Positions 31,501 to 43,208 of a stretch of DNA of 64,000 nucleotides are shown piece by piece; positions within the stretch are counted from its first letter, which is position 1; every line of letters begins with the position of its first letter. The notes below the pieces were generated by a model. It saw only the letters and a program-made list of their open reading frames with translations, made no database searches and was not told the origin of the DNA. The translations under genes and the position numbers were made by a program. The DNA lies in contig OZ038387.1 of assembly GCA_964036045.1 (NCBI GenBank), positions 15,502,920 through 15,566,919 of the forward strand, written 5' to 3'. Origin of the DNA: Eutreptiella sp. 'Long Island Sound 2002'. Its lineage: Eukaryota; Euglenozoa; Euglenophyceae; Eutreptiales; Eutreptiaceae.

Positions 31501-34500
31501 GTTTGCCGTTTGCCGTTTGCCATTTGCAGGTATTGACGCAGGGGTGTTCTAGCATGTCCGTGTGCCCGAGGACCACACCCCAGTCAGGCGGCATTTTTGG
31601 CCGCATTCCCATGAGAAATCCATTGTTACACTTGTGGCCTGGCCCAACGATCATCCACGTGTCAGACAGTACCATTTGTGATGGCCGGCCGTTTTTGTCG
31701 GAGCTCTTTTTCTACCCCCCGGCAGGCAGGCGCGCGCGCACGCCCACAGAGAGGATGGCGATGGCGAAGAGTCCCCTTTGGGGGTAAGGGGCCAGTGAGC
31801 TGTTGGGCCCACTCTGCACCCGTCATCACCGTCTGGACCCGAAACATCCGCAGCCACCGCAGTCCCCGGGCCCCGCGGTTTCAGCAAAGGACCTCCGCCG
31901 GGATGATGGGCAGGACAGGTGGGCAACCGAGGGATCAGACAACCCTTGCAACCCTCCCCCTGGCCCCCGCTGTGACATTTGGTGATCCGGAACCCTCTGG
32001 GCTTATATCACATTTTCTCACATCATTTGTGGTGGTGAGCACCCTCCGAACTGTCATGCGAATGACTGAATAGGAAGCATGCCGGCGCGGCAGGGGAGGG
32101 ACGCCCTGGGGCAGAAGCAGCATTTTTGAGCACAGGGACCATGTCCCGCTCTCATCTAACAACGCGCTTGGGACAAGCAATGCGCACAATTTCCTCCAAA
32201 AAACTGCATACACCCGGAAGCACCAACCGGCACAGCTACCGAGCTTTCATGGCAATCCTCGACCTGCCCTGGGCGTCCACGGCTCCAGGGACTGCAGACC
32301 CCTAACCCAAGCACAGAGATGCCTGCCGCCTGGCCCTAGAGAACCATCCACTGACGACGGGCCGGGCAAAACCCCTGGAAATGGTGATCCAGGGACCCCT
32401 GTCGCAGTATTGCAGTTCCCACAACGGTAGGGGAGGGCACCGTCCAAACTTCACGGTCGCGGGATGACTGAATGTGAAGCCTGCCAGCGCTGGCAGGGGA
32501 GTGGACGCGGGCAGAATGCCGCAGTCGTGCGCAGTGGGACAGCCATGCCATGCGAAACCCGCAAAACTGCAGCCCCCGCACCCCTTCCCGCCTTTGCCCT
32601 CCACACAACTGATCTCGACCCCACAACAACACATAAGCGTGTCGCCTGTCCCGGCGAACCGCCCGTCCCAGCAATTTTCCATTCATATCAGCGCTTGTTG
32701 CGACGCATCCGAGGACCCTGCACATCCCGCCCATCCTGCGCCCAGGGGCGACCTGGTGCTCCGCGCATCCTGGCACAGCTCTTGGTGCGCATGCCGCCCC
32801 TCCTGGCAACCCAGCACGCGGCCGGTCCCAACGGACCTGCAAAAGCAATCCATCGCATGCCGCACCTTTCAGCAACCCGGTGGCATGGTCAGGCGGGTGA
32901 GAAAATCATTTGGCAGGGATGCGGGCCGTACGAGCCCCCACACAAGGGGGTAGGGTTTTCTTGGGGGGGGGACGGGCTCCGGTTACCGAAGGCATGTTTT
33001 GCTCAACAAAACCAGCCTGTTTTAGGACTCTCAGTGGTTTGAAAAGTTTCCCCCCGGGGTGCATAGCCCGAAACAATCAGTGCGGCATGGGGATCGGTTT
33101 TACTCATATGTAGCCTCCCCCAATGAAGCCCCCGTGAGGGGCCCTGTCTAAGGCTGCCCTCACCCCCAAAACAATTGTTTCCACGCCCATGACCTGGCAC
33201 ACTCCAAACAGTGGAGAAGAAACTGGATTGAGACCCCAATGGACTCCAGAAGTCCCTCAGATCTTGTGAACAGTGGCTCTGGCCCATTTCAGGCCTCGAC
33301 GGTTTCCAAGTCCTTGAAACCATCGAGACAGACGGAAAGTCCTTGGTGTTGGCGAGGGAAAATGGGTGCAAAAAACTCGCACAGGTGGGCAGTAAGCAAG
33401 AATCACTGAGAAACGGGGAGGAAGCGTAAAAACGAGGGCACGAGGTATCTTCGGCGCATGTTAGGCGGCGCTGCAGTGTTTACCCAGGCCTCTCTGCTGC
33501 GGCAGGTGGTCAAGTGCTCTGGAGTCCCGACGCCATTATCGGCTGCCCTGCAGGCACGCACGTGCGGAACCAGTCCATCTCGCAGCCGTACGTGTATCCC
33601 CTCATCGTCAGCTTTGAGGATATGTCCGACTGCAGGTTCAGGGGCAGGGCGCTCCTTGTCACCCCGTCTGATTTTTTGCTTTGCTCTAAGGAGCCCCTTA
33701 GGGAGCACACAGAATCACCGCTCAACCGCTAGCGGTCACCCTCAACCGCCGTCGGTTACTGTCCAACCGCCTTCGGTGGCCGTTCAACCGCCGTTGGCCA
33801 CTGCCAAACCGCTGTGGGTTACCGCACGAATACGACTGAGTGTCTGTTTAATCATTCCCCCTTCTTTTTTTTTACTACGGAGCGCGGCGCCCCCAAAGGG
33901 TAACCGTCGGGACAGTAGTGGCCATGGCATTGAGCTCCGCGGGAATGTGTGCCTGCAGCCATTGCGGACCGAACGCAACCTTCAGCCGGGTCAAAGCACC
34001 AGGGGAGGGAATGCATACACTGGCACGCAGCCTGGTCGGACTGTGGGGGCCAGAACCATCGGACTCGAACTCCTACACCAACTCGCGCCCTCGCCATGGA
34101 GACCGAGATACGGGCACCAGATTCTTTGGTTGTTCTTTCCGCATGCCGAAGAGGCATTTGCTGTTGCTGGGGCCTGAGCGTTCAGGGCAGCCGGGGACAG
34201 TGGTGTACACGGTGTTGTTGGTGCCTGGTCCTGCGGCTTCCAGGGCGTCGGTGTTGCCAGCCTTGACATCCGAGAGCGACCGTTGTAGTGTGGCCTGGAT
34301 TGGCGGTCGCCTACTGGGCGCGGCAACGCACCTCTGTTCCTTGATTTGTCGTGCAATCCTGCCCCTCCTTACGGCTGGCACGCCCCACCTCGTACATGTT
34401 GCGCTGCTCCACCTCCCGTGTGAAGAGCCGTGTGTGTGTGGGGGGGGGATATTGAGGATTGCGCAGGGTTGTGACTGGTTGGTGTATTGCGGTGATGTGT

Positions 34501-37255
34501 ACGGGATGGGGTTCAGCGAGTTTTGGAGGTTTCTGGTGGTTGTGGAGGGTTGTGGATGGTGGGGGATCCTAAGCCGTGCAGTTTTGTGGGGTGGTGCAGG
34601 GGGCGGCTACGAGCTTCCGAAGGCTCCCGCCATGCTCGAGAACCCATACACCATCCGAAGCAAATGACTGTGCCGATGTCAGACAGTCCTCCCTGATTCT
34701 GATCTTCAGCGGAGAGGTACAGAAAAGACTGCGGTATTCGGTTTCGGGGTCGTCCAAACGTGCTGGGGTGCGGTGACGTTATTTTGGCATAAGGCAGGGA
34801 CCGCCACGGGTTGACAATCATGGGATTCCGTAATCTCCCTCCACGCTGGGAGGTGGGGCAGCGCGACGATGTACTGATGTATTACACGTTGTTCCACACC
34901 ACCACCATCAATCACTATTTCCTGTTTCATGGTGAAACAGTCACCTATAACAGAGGCAACCCTCCCCCCCTCTTCTTTCCCATGCATCCCTGCCATGACC
35001 CGCATCCCCACATGCACTGCATCACATCCACACGCACCGACACACACACACACACACGCGCGCGCGCGCACGCACGCACACACATGCACCCACACCACAA
35101 CCCTACAACCCCACCTTCCCCACCCCTGACCCGCGGCCTCCCATTGCCCATGTCCCACAGGCTGAACGTCTCGCTGCAGTCGTTCTTGTGCGTGCCATGC
35201 CAGGCCTCGCATTACAGTCTGGCGCCGGACCAGCGCAATGCCTCAAGGACGGCGTTGCACGCGCCGTGCTACCCGTGCCCGTACGGCGCCGACTGCGCGC
35301 AGGGCGGCGCCCAGATTCGGGCGAAGGCCGGGTTCTGGCATGCAAAGCAGGCATGCTCGCCTCCCCGCTGCTCCCCTGTGCTGTGGCACTTTCGTTTGCA
35401 GCTGCCCTCGCTCTTGTCAAGCACCGGGGTTTTGAATGGTGGGCCTTTCAGGGTCCCAGAGGATGTGTGGGCGGGTGTGTGGGTGTTGGCTGGGGAATTG
35501 TTACGGGGGTCTGCACAGGTCCGCAATTTTTTTTGTGCAAGTTGACCTATTTTTTGCAGAGGTTTTTGGGTTCGGGCATAGTGGATTAACGCATGTGAAC
35601 AACATTTTCACATTGCAATGTGTTGTCTGCCTTCGTCTCAACAGCTCACATGAATGGATTCAGAATGTTGGAGCCAGGTAATGGTGCCTTCTATCTATGC
35701 GGCGCTACATTCAGCGTGTTCCCGCCACCATTGTGGGCCCATTGTCCACCCTGGACTGTGTGGCAATCTGATGACCGGTCTTGCCATTCCTAGCTGTATC
35801 TGGATTGCACACTGGACCGCTCGCATGCTAAGTCTCCGTCTAGCAGTTGTGGTTGTGACGGCTTTTGGTTGTGCAGCACAGTGTGTGTACTAGTACCAGC
35901 CTCGGCCCCCTCTTCAGCCCGCTCAACGCTTTAGGGGAGGGGAGGAGACCATTATTGCATGCAAACCCCTTAGGCCACTGCATCCCTGCCTTCTTTTAAA
36001 CAGAGTGCATGTAGCACTAAAAGTGTTTTTCCTCTGACGTGGGCAGCAGAGGATCGCTTTTTTTTGCAGACGTCCGCGTTTTTTTCTTTTGTTGAGGTCG
36101 GTGATTTTTTTTGCGGTGAGAGTTTTCGATCGGTTCTGTTTTAGTGATGCCAGCGAGCCAACGGGGGACACAAGGATTGGGGACCAACAATCAGCAAGTC
36201 CGCGGAAACAGGCCAACATGTGTGTTTGGCGCAGCTGTGTTCTTTTGGTTGCACATTTGTGATGGAACGACCCGCCCCCCCACCCCCTAGTTCCGATTCT
36301 CAACTCAGCGACCCCCGTCTTGAAGAGTGGGATATCTGTCCCACTGCCCACGATTGCCCCTGTGGCAGCCACCCCCCTGGCAGCACCGGCAAGCGTCACA
36401 TTCAGTCAGGACCCCAGCTGAACTTCGCAGGTGACCAATCACCTAGTCCCGACTACTTATGGGTCGTGTCATGCTGGTGCCACCCAATGTTGCTACTACA
36501 TCGCTGTTAGAATGAATCCGTATCGGACCCGGACGACACCAATCACCGGTGCAACAGGTATACAATACTTCCAAAATGCCTGCAGGATATTGACACAACA
36601 GTTACACACACTTACACAATGCCAGCACGTTTCCCATACAATTTGTTCGCAGTACCTCCACACAATCTGCGCAATGTAGGTGCAGTACCTACACAATTAC
36701 CCACCCAGTTCCAGTTACCCGCACCATGAGACACACAATACCTCCCCGTTCCCCACCTCCGGTGTTCTTTCCTCAGACTACGGCGCCCATCACGCGGCTT
36801 CACCGTTGCGCCCCTGGCTACTGCTGCGCCCATGGCCTTTGCGAGCTCGACGCCTGCAGTGGCCACCGCACCGGCCGGCTGTGCGGTGCGTGCCGCTCCG
36901 GGTACACGGAGACTCTCGGGGGCGCGGCGTGCCGTGCCCGGGCTGCTTGCGGGGCGCTGTGGCGGGATACCCTTTATTGGGTAGCAGTGCCGGTCTCTGC
37001 CCTTGTCCTGGCCGCTTATCTGGTGTACAAGCCACCGCTACTGCAGTTCATGCGGGCCTGGGCCGTGGGGAAGTTCCCGGTCGATGAAGCCCATGATGCG
37101 GGGTACTTTCTGATCATGACACATTTCTATCAGGTCATGGGACTGCTGCAGGTATGCCAAAGAAGCGGGCCCCAGGGGTCCACATGGGTCCCTGCACCAT
37201 GCCAACATAGTTTTGCACAGGCTGTCGCACTGGGGGTTGGTGTGAGGGAAGGGGA

Positions 37256-37286
<31 letters not shown>

Positions 37287-38001
37287 CCTGCAAGCCAATG
37301 CACAACCCCATAGCCTTTTCTCCAGCTCTCGTTTGGGTGTGTACATAGGTGGTCGCACCCAACACCGGTTGGCTAATCGCGATCTTTCTGTGAGTATCAT
37401 ATTTGTGCCTGGGGAGGGAGGTGTTGAAGTGAATATTGGTCACCAGTGCGACTGCTCTACAGGGCCAACGTGACTGGGACAGTTCCCAGAACCATTCAGT
37501 GAGCAAACCCAATTATCTGCTTCTCCGCCCTAGAACAAAAGGCGCCCAGGGGTGCCCTGCAGCTTTGCAGCTCAGAACCACTTTTGTGCCTGTGCTGTTC
37601 ACGCCGCTGTGTGTATGTGTGTGTGTGTGTGTGTATGTGTGTGTGTGGCAGGGGAATAAATGCCATCATCTACGGGTGTGAACAGCAGATGTCACACGTG
37701 CGAGCGCGCATGGTGCATGCAGGTTCCCGGCACGCAGTACGCCCCGGAGACACTTTGTTTGCAAGCTTTGCTCTGACCTTACACGAGTGCCGCACTGCAA
37801 GAGGCAGTGCAGCATGCTTCTGCTTTGCAGATTAACAGAGCCGCTTTCCAGCTGCTGCGAACGGTCTACTTCAGAAAGGCGCCTGGTCGCCTATGGTCAT
37901 GACTTTTCTTTGACTGTCTGCGGCCTGACGAGATTCTGCCTCTGACCAGTGCCTGCCCTGCAATTGCTTGTGCTGGTATTTGGTCGCTTTGCGTCCTCTA
38001 C

Positions 38002-38058
<57 letters not shown>

Positions 38059-38707
38059 AGTGTGAGTGAGTGAGTGAGTGAGTGAGTGTGTGTGTGTTCT
38101 GAGTGTCTGATTTTTTTTACCAAAGGCCCCCATTCCTTTTGATGTAACAACTGTTTGATCCGCCTGACGAGGTCACTGCCCGACCAATGCCTGTGCTGCT
38201 CCTGCCTCACTGGTCCTTGTCGCTCTATGTGCGTTGTGTGTGTGTGTGTGTTTGTGTGTGTTTGTGTGTGTGCATTACTGCGCTGGGCTGGGCTGGGCTG
38301 GGCTGGGCTGGGCTGACCGTTCCACCTGTGGCACTGCTGGCAGTTCAGTAGTGCTGCATGTTGCGTTCTTCACAGCTGACGCTGAGGCTGCTGCTGCTGC
38401 TGGACATCCTCCTTCTGCTGCACCTACAGAAAGGCGCCTAGCGCGTATCATGCACTGCTTTTGTGGCTTACGATGACTCGCGCCTGACGAGAATCCTTGC
38501 ACTCAGCGCCTTTGTAGTGCCTGTTTGTCACGTTCAACGTGTGTGTGCATTACAGAAACGCCCCCAGTCGTCTTATGGTGCATGTTGCTGACTGTTTGAC
38601 AGCCTGACGAGAAGTGCAGACATCCAGTGCACGTGTCGTTGCCTTCGGCTTCAGGGCTTGTGTCTCGGTCTTCGTGCGCGCATGTGTGTCTTTGTGTGTG
38701 TGCATGC

Positions 38708-38740
<33 letters not shown>

Positions 38741-41700
38741 ACCCTTGAGCCCTGTGCTACACAACCTATATAACACAGTCCCCCCCCCCCCCATCTCCGA
38801 CCCTGCATTGGGTTGCACGTGAAGCCTGCTGGGGCGTCAGTAGAAGAATACTCATGGTGGTGCGAAGATGAGCTTCATCATTTTAGGTGTATCGTGGAAC
38901 AGAGAGCACCAAGGCTGGACAATTCATCCACACCACATCAAGAAACAGATATTTCGATACCAAAGGTTCATGATTGATAACCAGCAGGATTCTATGAGGA
39001 TGGAGGGGATCAGGGTCCTGCCAGTGTTGAGAAGGCAGTGGACGATGTGTTGCAGTTTTTATGGCTGTGATGCGTGCCACGCCCCAGCTGGGTTGGGGGG
39101 GTTGGATTTTGCGTCGGGGGCAGGACGATCTCATTCTTATTCCCATCCCATCCCATTCCCCTATCTTCATCAACCTTCACTTGTATGTATGCCCAATGCT
39201 GATGAAGGGTGCTCCTTGAAAGCACAACCGATGTTCATGGTTCAGCACCCCCCTAGTACAGTGCTACGCCACCCACCCAGCCACCCCTTGGGCTAAGGAT
39301 CGTTGCGAGGCTTTGGTACCTGTCTTTGTGTAGTCTTTTTCCCCTCGTTTGTGTCGACCAGTCATTTGCTTAAGGTGGGGTCTACCCCACTGGGGGGGGT
39401 GCCAGCCAGGGTGGGTGGGTCTGTAGAGGTTTTTGGTGGATTTCAGGTAAATTGTCTACACCCCTGCCCCTGGGGGAGGCGGTGTAGGCTGTTAGGGTCC
39501 CTGGCCATCCCCCCAGGGTGTGGGGCCCCAGGATTACAGGAAAACAGGACTGCATCCAGCGCTGTGCAGGGGGGGCAGCTTGTGCAGCGGTGTCACATGT
39601 TTGCACAGTGCCTGCCAGGTCTGTGGGGCCCATTGCTGTGCCCCAGGCGCTCTCCTCTTGTTCTCAAGTGAGCACGCACAGGCTCATCCCACAATGTTTG
39701 TCCTGCAGAAATAAGCCTTTTTTGCCGCGATGCCCAAATGTCGGTAGGGGAAGTCTGTTTCGGACAATTCAGGTGCTCAGCAGGAGCACATCAATTCTTC
39801 ATTTCACCAAGCCTACCTGACAAAAATGCATACTCCCAATTTGCCAAGGTTGGTTTTGTCAGGTTGGTTAAGAATTGCTTCCAGAATTCTCAATCGTGAA
39901 CCCTCCCCCCCTCGGGGGGGGGGGGGGGGGCTAGGGTGGGTGGGTCTTGGCTAGGGTAGGTGGGTCCCAAGAAAGGCTATTTACTCCCCCCTCCCCCCAT
40001 CCTTGGTAAGCAAAAGCCTGGTGTCGACCCTCTATCTCAGCCTGCTTCCCTGTGTGTGCGTGTGTGTGTGTTCAAAGGTGCAAAGCAACAAGAGGTGTAT
40101 GACATGCAGAACACACCTTCCACACTGTCTTGAGCGTACCCATGGCCATAAGTGTCCTCTTTGCCACCCCGCACAGGCGTGTGAATGTAGCAGGGGGAAT
40201 GGCACCACAAGGCCATGAGGCGCTGCTTGCTCCAGGAATCTTGAATGCAGTCCACTGTAGGTGTGCACTGGGCAGCACAGAGGCCACGCACCTGCGACCG
40301 TTTACATCATTTGCATTTTGGTACTTCACAGCCCCGGCATCAATGCACTCTCCTGCACTGGAAGCACACCCAAGAAAGTCAAACGTTTCCCAACAACACC
40401 AGTGTCCACTCCGAAAATACCAAAAGTCCATGCTTGGGTGAATGCCCAAGATTTTAACTATTTGGCCCCCCCCCCCTCCCTTCCCCCGCTCAAGCAAGTC
40501 CCTGCTAATACCCCCTGGTTCTCCACATTCAACTGAGGTCAACTGGTCAAAGCTCTATCCAAAGTGTGCCATCCCATTGCACTGGTTTGGGGTTTGCACC
40601 CGCTGCTGCACATTAGCAGCACATGGACAGTCAACACAAACGGTTTGCCGCAGCAGACACTCAAAACACAAGGTCTCACAAAAACTTGGTCCTGGGGACC
40701 CTGCGCCCCCTCTTTATTTGGTCACGGTGCCGAGGATGAAATGCTGACGGTAACAGTCGCTGCGGCACACTGTTTGGCCGATTTGTTGGTGGGTGGGTGG
40801 GTGTTTCGGTCAGTGGGTTGGTTGCTAGGTGGGTTTGCTGCAGCTGCGAGATCGAGGAGGCGGAGGATATGGATATGTTCCCTCTTGCACAGGTCGGGTG
40901 TGCAGCGGACGGCTGGAGGCAGTATTTTGCAGCGCTGGCAAATTTTCAGGTGTGTACCACTCCTGGTCTTTGTCGCCACCAGTCCCGGGTGGAGTCACAT
41001 GTGTCTACGTGCGGATCGAAAGAGGTGGCTGGGGTGCATCCAGCGGCAGGGGCAGGGGCACGGGGGTTGGGTAAGGGGCAGGAGCTTAGGCAGGGTGGCA
41101 GGACGAGGGCAGCAGCAGCAGCAGCAGGGGCAGCAGCGGAGGCAGGGGCTTTGGCAGAGGTATGCCAGGGGCAAAGCTGCAGAGCTGCAGAGCGTTTATA
41201 GAGGCAGAGGCAGAGGCAGAGGCAGAAGCAGAGGCAGAGTGAATACACATGACAGTTACTGGCACATAACAACATTGCTGCATCATCATCATCTTTATGA
41301 TTCAATGGTAACACACTATTACCGCTCCCTTAACAGGCGCCACTTCTATATACTATTTCGTAGATTCCATGTATACCCCTCTTCCTTTAAATCTAGCAAG
41401 CAAGCAACAAGCAAGCAACAAGCCACACGACTCCTTTCTGTTTTGGCCATTACTCCATCCCAATGTTTCGGGCTCTGCTCTAATCCAGCCATCTTTGCAA
41501 TGACAGATGGCCTTTGCAAGTTGCACTGCTGCAAGGTGGATCTTTGCACTGCACCACACTATGCGCTACGTTTAGGACATACTGCCCAAAACAACCCCCG
41601 AACTGCCCCTCCTCCAAACAGCCCCCCAAAAACAAGACTGTAAGCGTCCCAAATGTGCAATATGTTTCTCTATCTTTCCTTTGGCCAAGACAATATGTAA

Positions 41701-43208
41701 AATAAACAACAAAAGACACAGTGTGCGCACCATTTGTGCTACATTGTGCATTGGATTGGTGTGCTCAAATGACAGAATTGCACTGGGCGCGTACCGTGCT
41801 CAAGGCACCCCCACAGTCCCGCAGTGGTTGCCAGCACTGCTTACATGCCATCACCAATCTGTCATGCAACAAGGGACACCCGCCCTCTTGTCCGAGAGGA
41901 GCAGTAGGAGGGCTTGGTCGGGTGGGGGGCACACACTCAGCCTGTACCAGGAGAGAGGCAGTTGCAATCGCAGGGGCAGGGGGACAAGGACAGCGGCAGG
42001 GGCAGCAGCAGAGCCCATGCGCAAGTGCAACAGGATACACGCATTTTCAGGTGCGGATGACGAGCCACAGTGACGTCTGCCCCCTCCGTGGCCTGACCCC
42101 CGTCACCAAATTGCTCATGGACCTGCTCCCCATAGCAGGCGTCTACATGGCCCTGGGGACTGCCTACGTCTGGCAGCTCTGCTTCACGGAGGCCCCCCAG
42201 CTCTCGCGGCTCCTGCGCGCCACGGTTCTGACGCTGCTGCTGACGTACGGCAGCGTGCTCAGCATCACGTTCACCCTCCTGAAGTGTGTGGCCGTGGACG
42301 AGCGTGTGGTGCTGATGCACGCAGGCACTGTGGAGTGCTACCAGCCCTGGCAGTGGCTGCTGGGGCTGGCCCTCGCACTGTTCCTCCTTCCCCTCCCCTT
42401 CTACATCGCGCTCGCAGTCCCCCGGCTGCAGACCGGCCGTCTTACTCCCTCCGAGTTCCTCACCGGCTGCCCCTGCCCCCTTTTGGGCTGCCTCTTTCTC
42501 GCAGTCCACCGGTGCCGTCCCCCTCAACCCCTGAGCCCTGATGCTGAAGCCCGCCTTCTGCACCTCGCGGCGTCGCTCCACAGCCCCTTCACTCGCGGTG
42601 CGCAGTACTGGCAGATGGTGTACCTTGTGCGCCGCCTGACCCTCGCGGCGCTCGCGGCCTTTGTTGCGGACCCGGCCGCGCGACTGGCGCTCATGTGCGT
42701 TGCGTGCGCCGGCAGCCTGATGCACCACGTGCGTGTGCGGCCCTTTTGGCACCCCGCGGCCAATTCTGCCGAGGGGCTGAGCCTCGCGGTGCAGTGCAGC
42801 GCCGCTGCGGTCAACTTTGCGCGCGCGCTCCTCGTGTCCGACGGGCACGAGCTTCCGGCGGAGAGCACTCCGGCCCGGGTCCTGCAGTGGTTCGCCCTTT
42901 TTGAGGCCGGGGCTTTGTTCGCCGCGCCGGCGGTGGGGGTCGCGGGCGCGGGCGCGGCGTTGGTGACGGGTGTGGCACTGCGGGTCGGAGGGTGGTGCAG
43001 GGGCTGGTGGGTGAGGGGGGATGAAGAGGGCGGGGAGGGCGGCATGCCTCTGATGGAGAAGTGGCAGGAGGTGCGCGTGACCGTGAGTGTGCGGCAGTGC
43101 GATGCGCATGACGGCCCAGAGGCCGCGAGCGCTGTGCTTTGGGGCGATGGCGGCGGCATGCGGGACTGTGCGGCTGGGGCAGACGTCAGGGCTGCAGATG
43201 TGGAGTGA
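27049..43208 (+). CDS. Nine-exon gene: signal peptide, beta-helix repeats, Cys-rich region, polytopic membrane domain
   Basis: Exons: 27049-28556, 29217-29399, 29779-29889, 30524-30613, 30854-31089, 33506-33635, 35161-35350, 36777-37151 and 42051-43208. All joins are in phase, giving about 1,326 residues. Order: signal peptide (MLFSMLLCMAIWLNPVGA), a variable N-terminal domain, Pmp-like repeats of 32-33 residues with GGA[IV] and F-x-[ND/S]-x-x-F (residues about 375-565), more beta-helix-like sequence (LYGGVLYVS), Cys-rich C-P-x-G and CxxC segments (residues about 710-875), one hydrophobic helix at about 881-901, then MTHFYQVMGLLQ and at least five further hydrophobic helices. Such beta-helix/Cys-rich/7TM-like proteins are large families in algae and other protists; the role is probably cell-surface adhesion or sensing, which is inference. 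Introns are 240 bp to 4.9 kb and hold microsatellites and dispersed repeats. Confidence 0.85.
29217..29399 (+). CDS. Exon 2: fifth GGA repeat
   Basis: After TGTCCGTAG the frame continues R-NGGAVALVYATKSRG at the exact 32-residue period of exon 1, then ACGGGLFLYLP. The donor AAAGG|GTATTT (phase 2) is chosen because it joins in frame to exon 3. Confidence 0.75.
29779..29889 (+). CDS. Exon 3: further beta-helix rung
   Basis: Starts after TTTCTTCTTCAG. It encodes VYARFEYEASVWIVASQFIN and CSGGAVFAIG, again with the GGA motif. The donor GG|GTGGCC is weak but keeps phase 2. Confidence 0.6.
30524..30613 (+). CDS. Exon 4, tentative
   Basis: A 90-nt segment between TTTTTGGTGCAG and a good GTGAGG donor that keeps phase 2 on both sides (GGGSRHCATDSAAQCPRF...). 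A second frame across the same acceptor is also open, but it does not fit the phase of exon 3. The peptide has no GGA motif, so this exon could be replaced by another one nearby. Confidence 0.4.
30854..31089 (+). CDS. Exon 5: beta-helix-like segment
   Basis: After CGTCCCGCAG the frame reads GNLTIMDTTLAHTRP, AGLYGGVLYVSRSARLHLEN and ends GPPVRG at GG|GTGAGA (phase 1). Short beta-strand-forming motifs with N-x-T and YGG turns fit the end of the right-handed beta-helix. Confidence 0.75.
33506..33635 (+). CDS. Exon 6: first Cys-rich C-P-x-G repeat
   Basis: The acceptor GCTGCGGCAG leaves two bases that complete a Gly codon. The exon encodes VLWSPDAIIGCPAGTHVRNQ and SFEDMSDCR. CPAGT is typical of GCC2/GCC3- or TNFR-like Cys-rich repeats. 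The donor GCAG|GTTCAG is in phase 2. Confidence 0.75.
33715..33830. repeat. Minisatellite of short dyads, five units
   Basis: Five units of 20-22 bp, each a small inverted repeat of the type CAACCGCnnnCGGTnnC (CTCAACCGCTAGCGGT, CTCAACCGCCGTCGGT, CCAACCGCCTTCGGT, TCAACCGCCGTTGG, CAAACCGCTGTGGGT). The two arms vary together in some units. It lies in intron 6 of the membrane-protein gene. Confidence 0.7.
35161..35350 (+). CDS. Exon 7: Cys-rich segment
   Basis: Begins after TGTCCCACAG and completes an Arg codon. It encodes LNVSLQSFLCVPCQASHYSL and CYPCPYGADCAQGG, then GFWHAKQ. The 3' end is ambiguous. A GC donor after CAG at 35350 joins GFWHAKQ to exon 8 in phase 0. The first phase-0 GT donor is at 35378 and would add nine residues. 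Confidence 0.7.
36777..37151 (+). CDS. Exon 8: last Cys-rich repeat and first membrane helix
   Basis: Bounded by CTTTCCTCAG and CTGCAG|GTATGC, phase 0 at both ends (125 codons). It has CAPGYCC, CELDACSGHRTGRLCGAC and SGYTETLGGAAC, then a Trp-flanked hydrophobic helix (LYWVAVPVSALVLAAYLVY) and DAGYFLIMTHFYQVMGLLQ. The last segment resembles the conserved F-[YL]-Q-V block at the start of the membrane domain in this type of protein. Confidence 0.9.
37874..38750. repeat. Four degenerate tandem units with TG tracts, intron 8
   Basis: Four units start with CAGAAAGGCGCC-like sequence (about 37874, 38118, 38427 and 38553) and share GCCTGACGAG about 45-60 bases later. Most end in a TG tract of differing length, so the period varies from about 120 to 310 bp. 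Within unit 2 lies a GGGCT pentamer run (38283-38316). Confidence 0.6.
40071..40779 (-). repeat. Dispersed repeat family B, copy 2 (inverted relative to copy 1)
   Basis: Reverse-complement match to 4033-4701 over about 700 bp, with a local insertion of a C-rich segment near 40465-40495. It lies in intron 8 of the membrane-protein gene. The 359-codon plus-strand frame that starts in it at 40564 continues into CAG/GGCAG low-complexity sequence and is not a gene. Confidence 0.8.
42051..43208 (+). CDS. Exon 9: polytopic membrane domain and C-terminus
   Basis: After ACGCATTTTCAG the exon encodes 385 residues to a TGA. Hydrophobic helices: LLPIAGVYMALGTAYVW, LLRATVLTLLLTYGSVLSI, WLLGLALALFLLPLPFYIAL, a helix pair at RRLTLAALAAF and LALMCVACAGSL, and AGALFAAPAVGVAGAGAALV. 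The C-terminal tail is charged and probably cytosolic. The GC-rich antisense strand is also fully open, an effect of codon bias. Confidence 0.9.
   Translation: MRMTSHSDVCPLRGLTPVTKLLMDLLPIAGVYMALGTAYVWQLCFTEAPQLSRLLRATVLTLLLTYGSVLSITFTLLKCVAVDERVVLMHAGTVECYQPWQWLLGLALALFLLPLPFYIALAVPRLQTGRLTPSEFLTGCPCPLLGCLFLAVHRCRPPQPLSPDAEARLLHLAASLHSPFTRGAQYWQMVYLVRRLTLAALAAFVADPAARLALMCVACAGSLMHHVRVRPFWHPAANSAEGLSLAVQCSAAAVNFARALLVSDGHELPAESTPARVLQWFALFEAGALFAAPAVGVAGAGAALVTGVALRVGGWCRGWWVRGDEEGGEGGMPLMEKWQEVRVTVSVRQCDAHDGPEAASAVLWGDGGGMRDCAAGADVRAADVE

Noticed and set aside
32302-32953. Several open frames on both strands in intron 5
   Set aside because: They overlap each other without consistent motif or splice phase; composition effect in a GC-rich intron.
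35103-35420. Antisense frame over exon 7
   Set aside because: Arg-rich shadow of a GC-rich Cys-containing exon that is fixed by splice phase on the plus strand.
40564-41643. 359-codon plus-strand frame in intron 8
   Set aside because: It starts inside a dispersed repeat and continues through GGCAG/CAG low-complexity sequence. It shows no domain, and the other copy of the repeat does not keep the frame.
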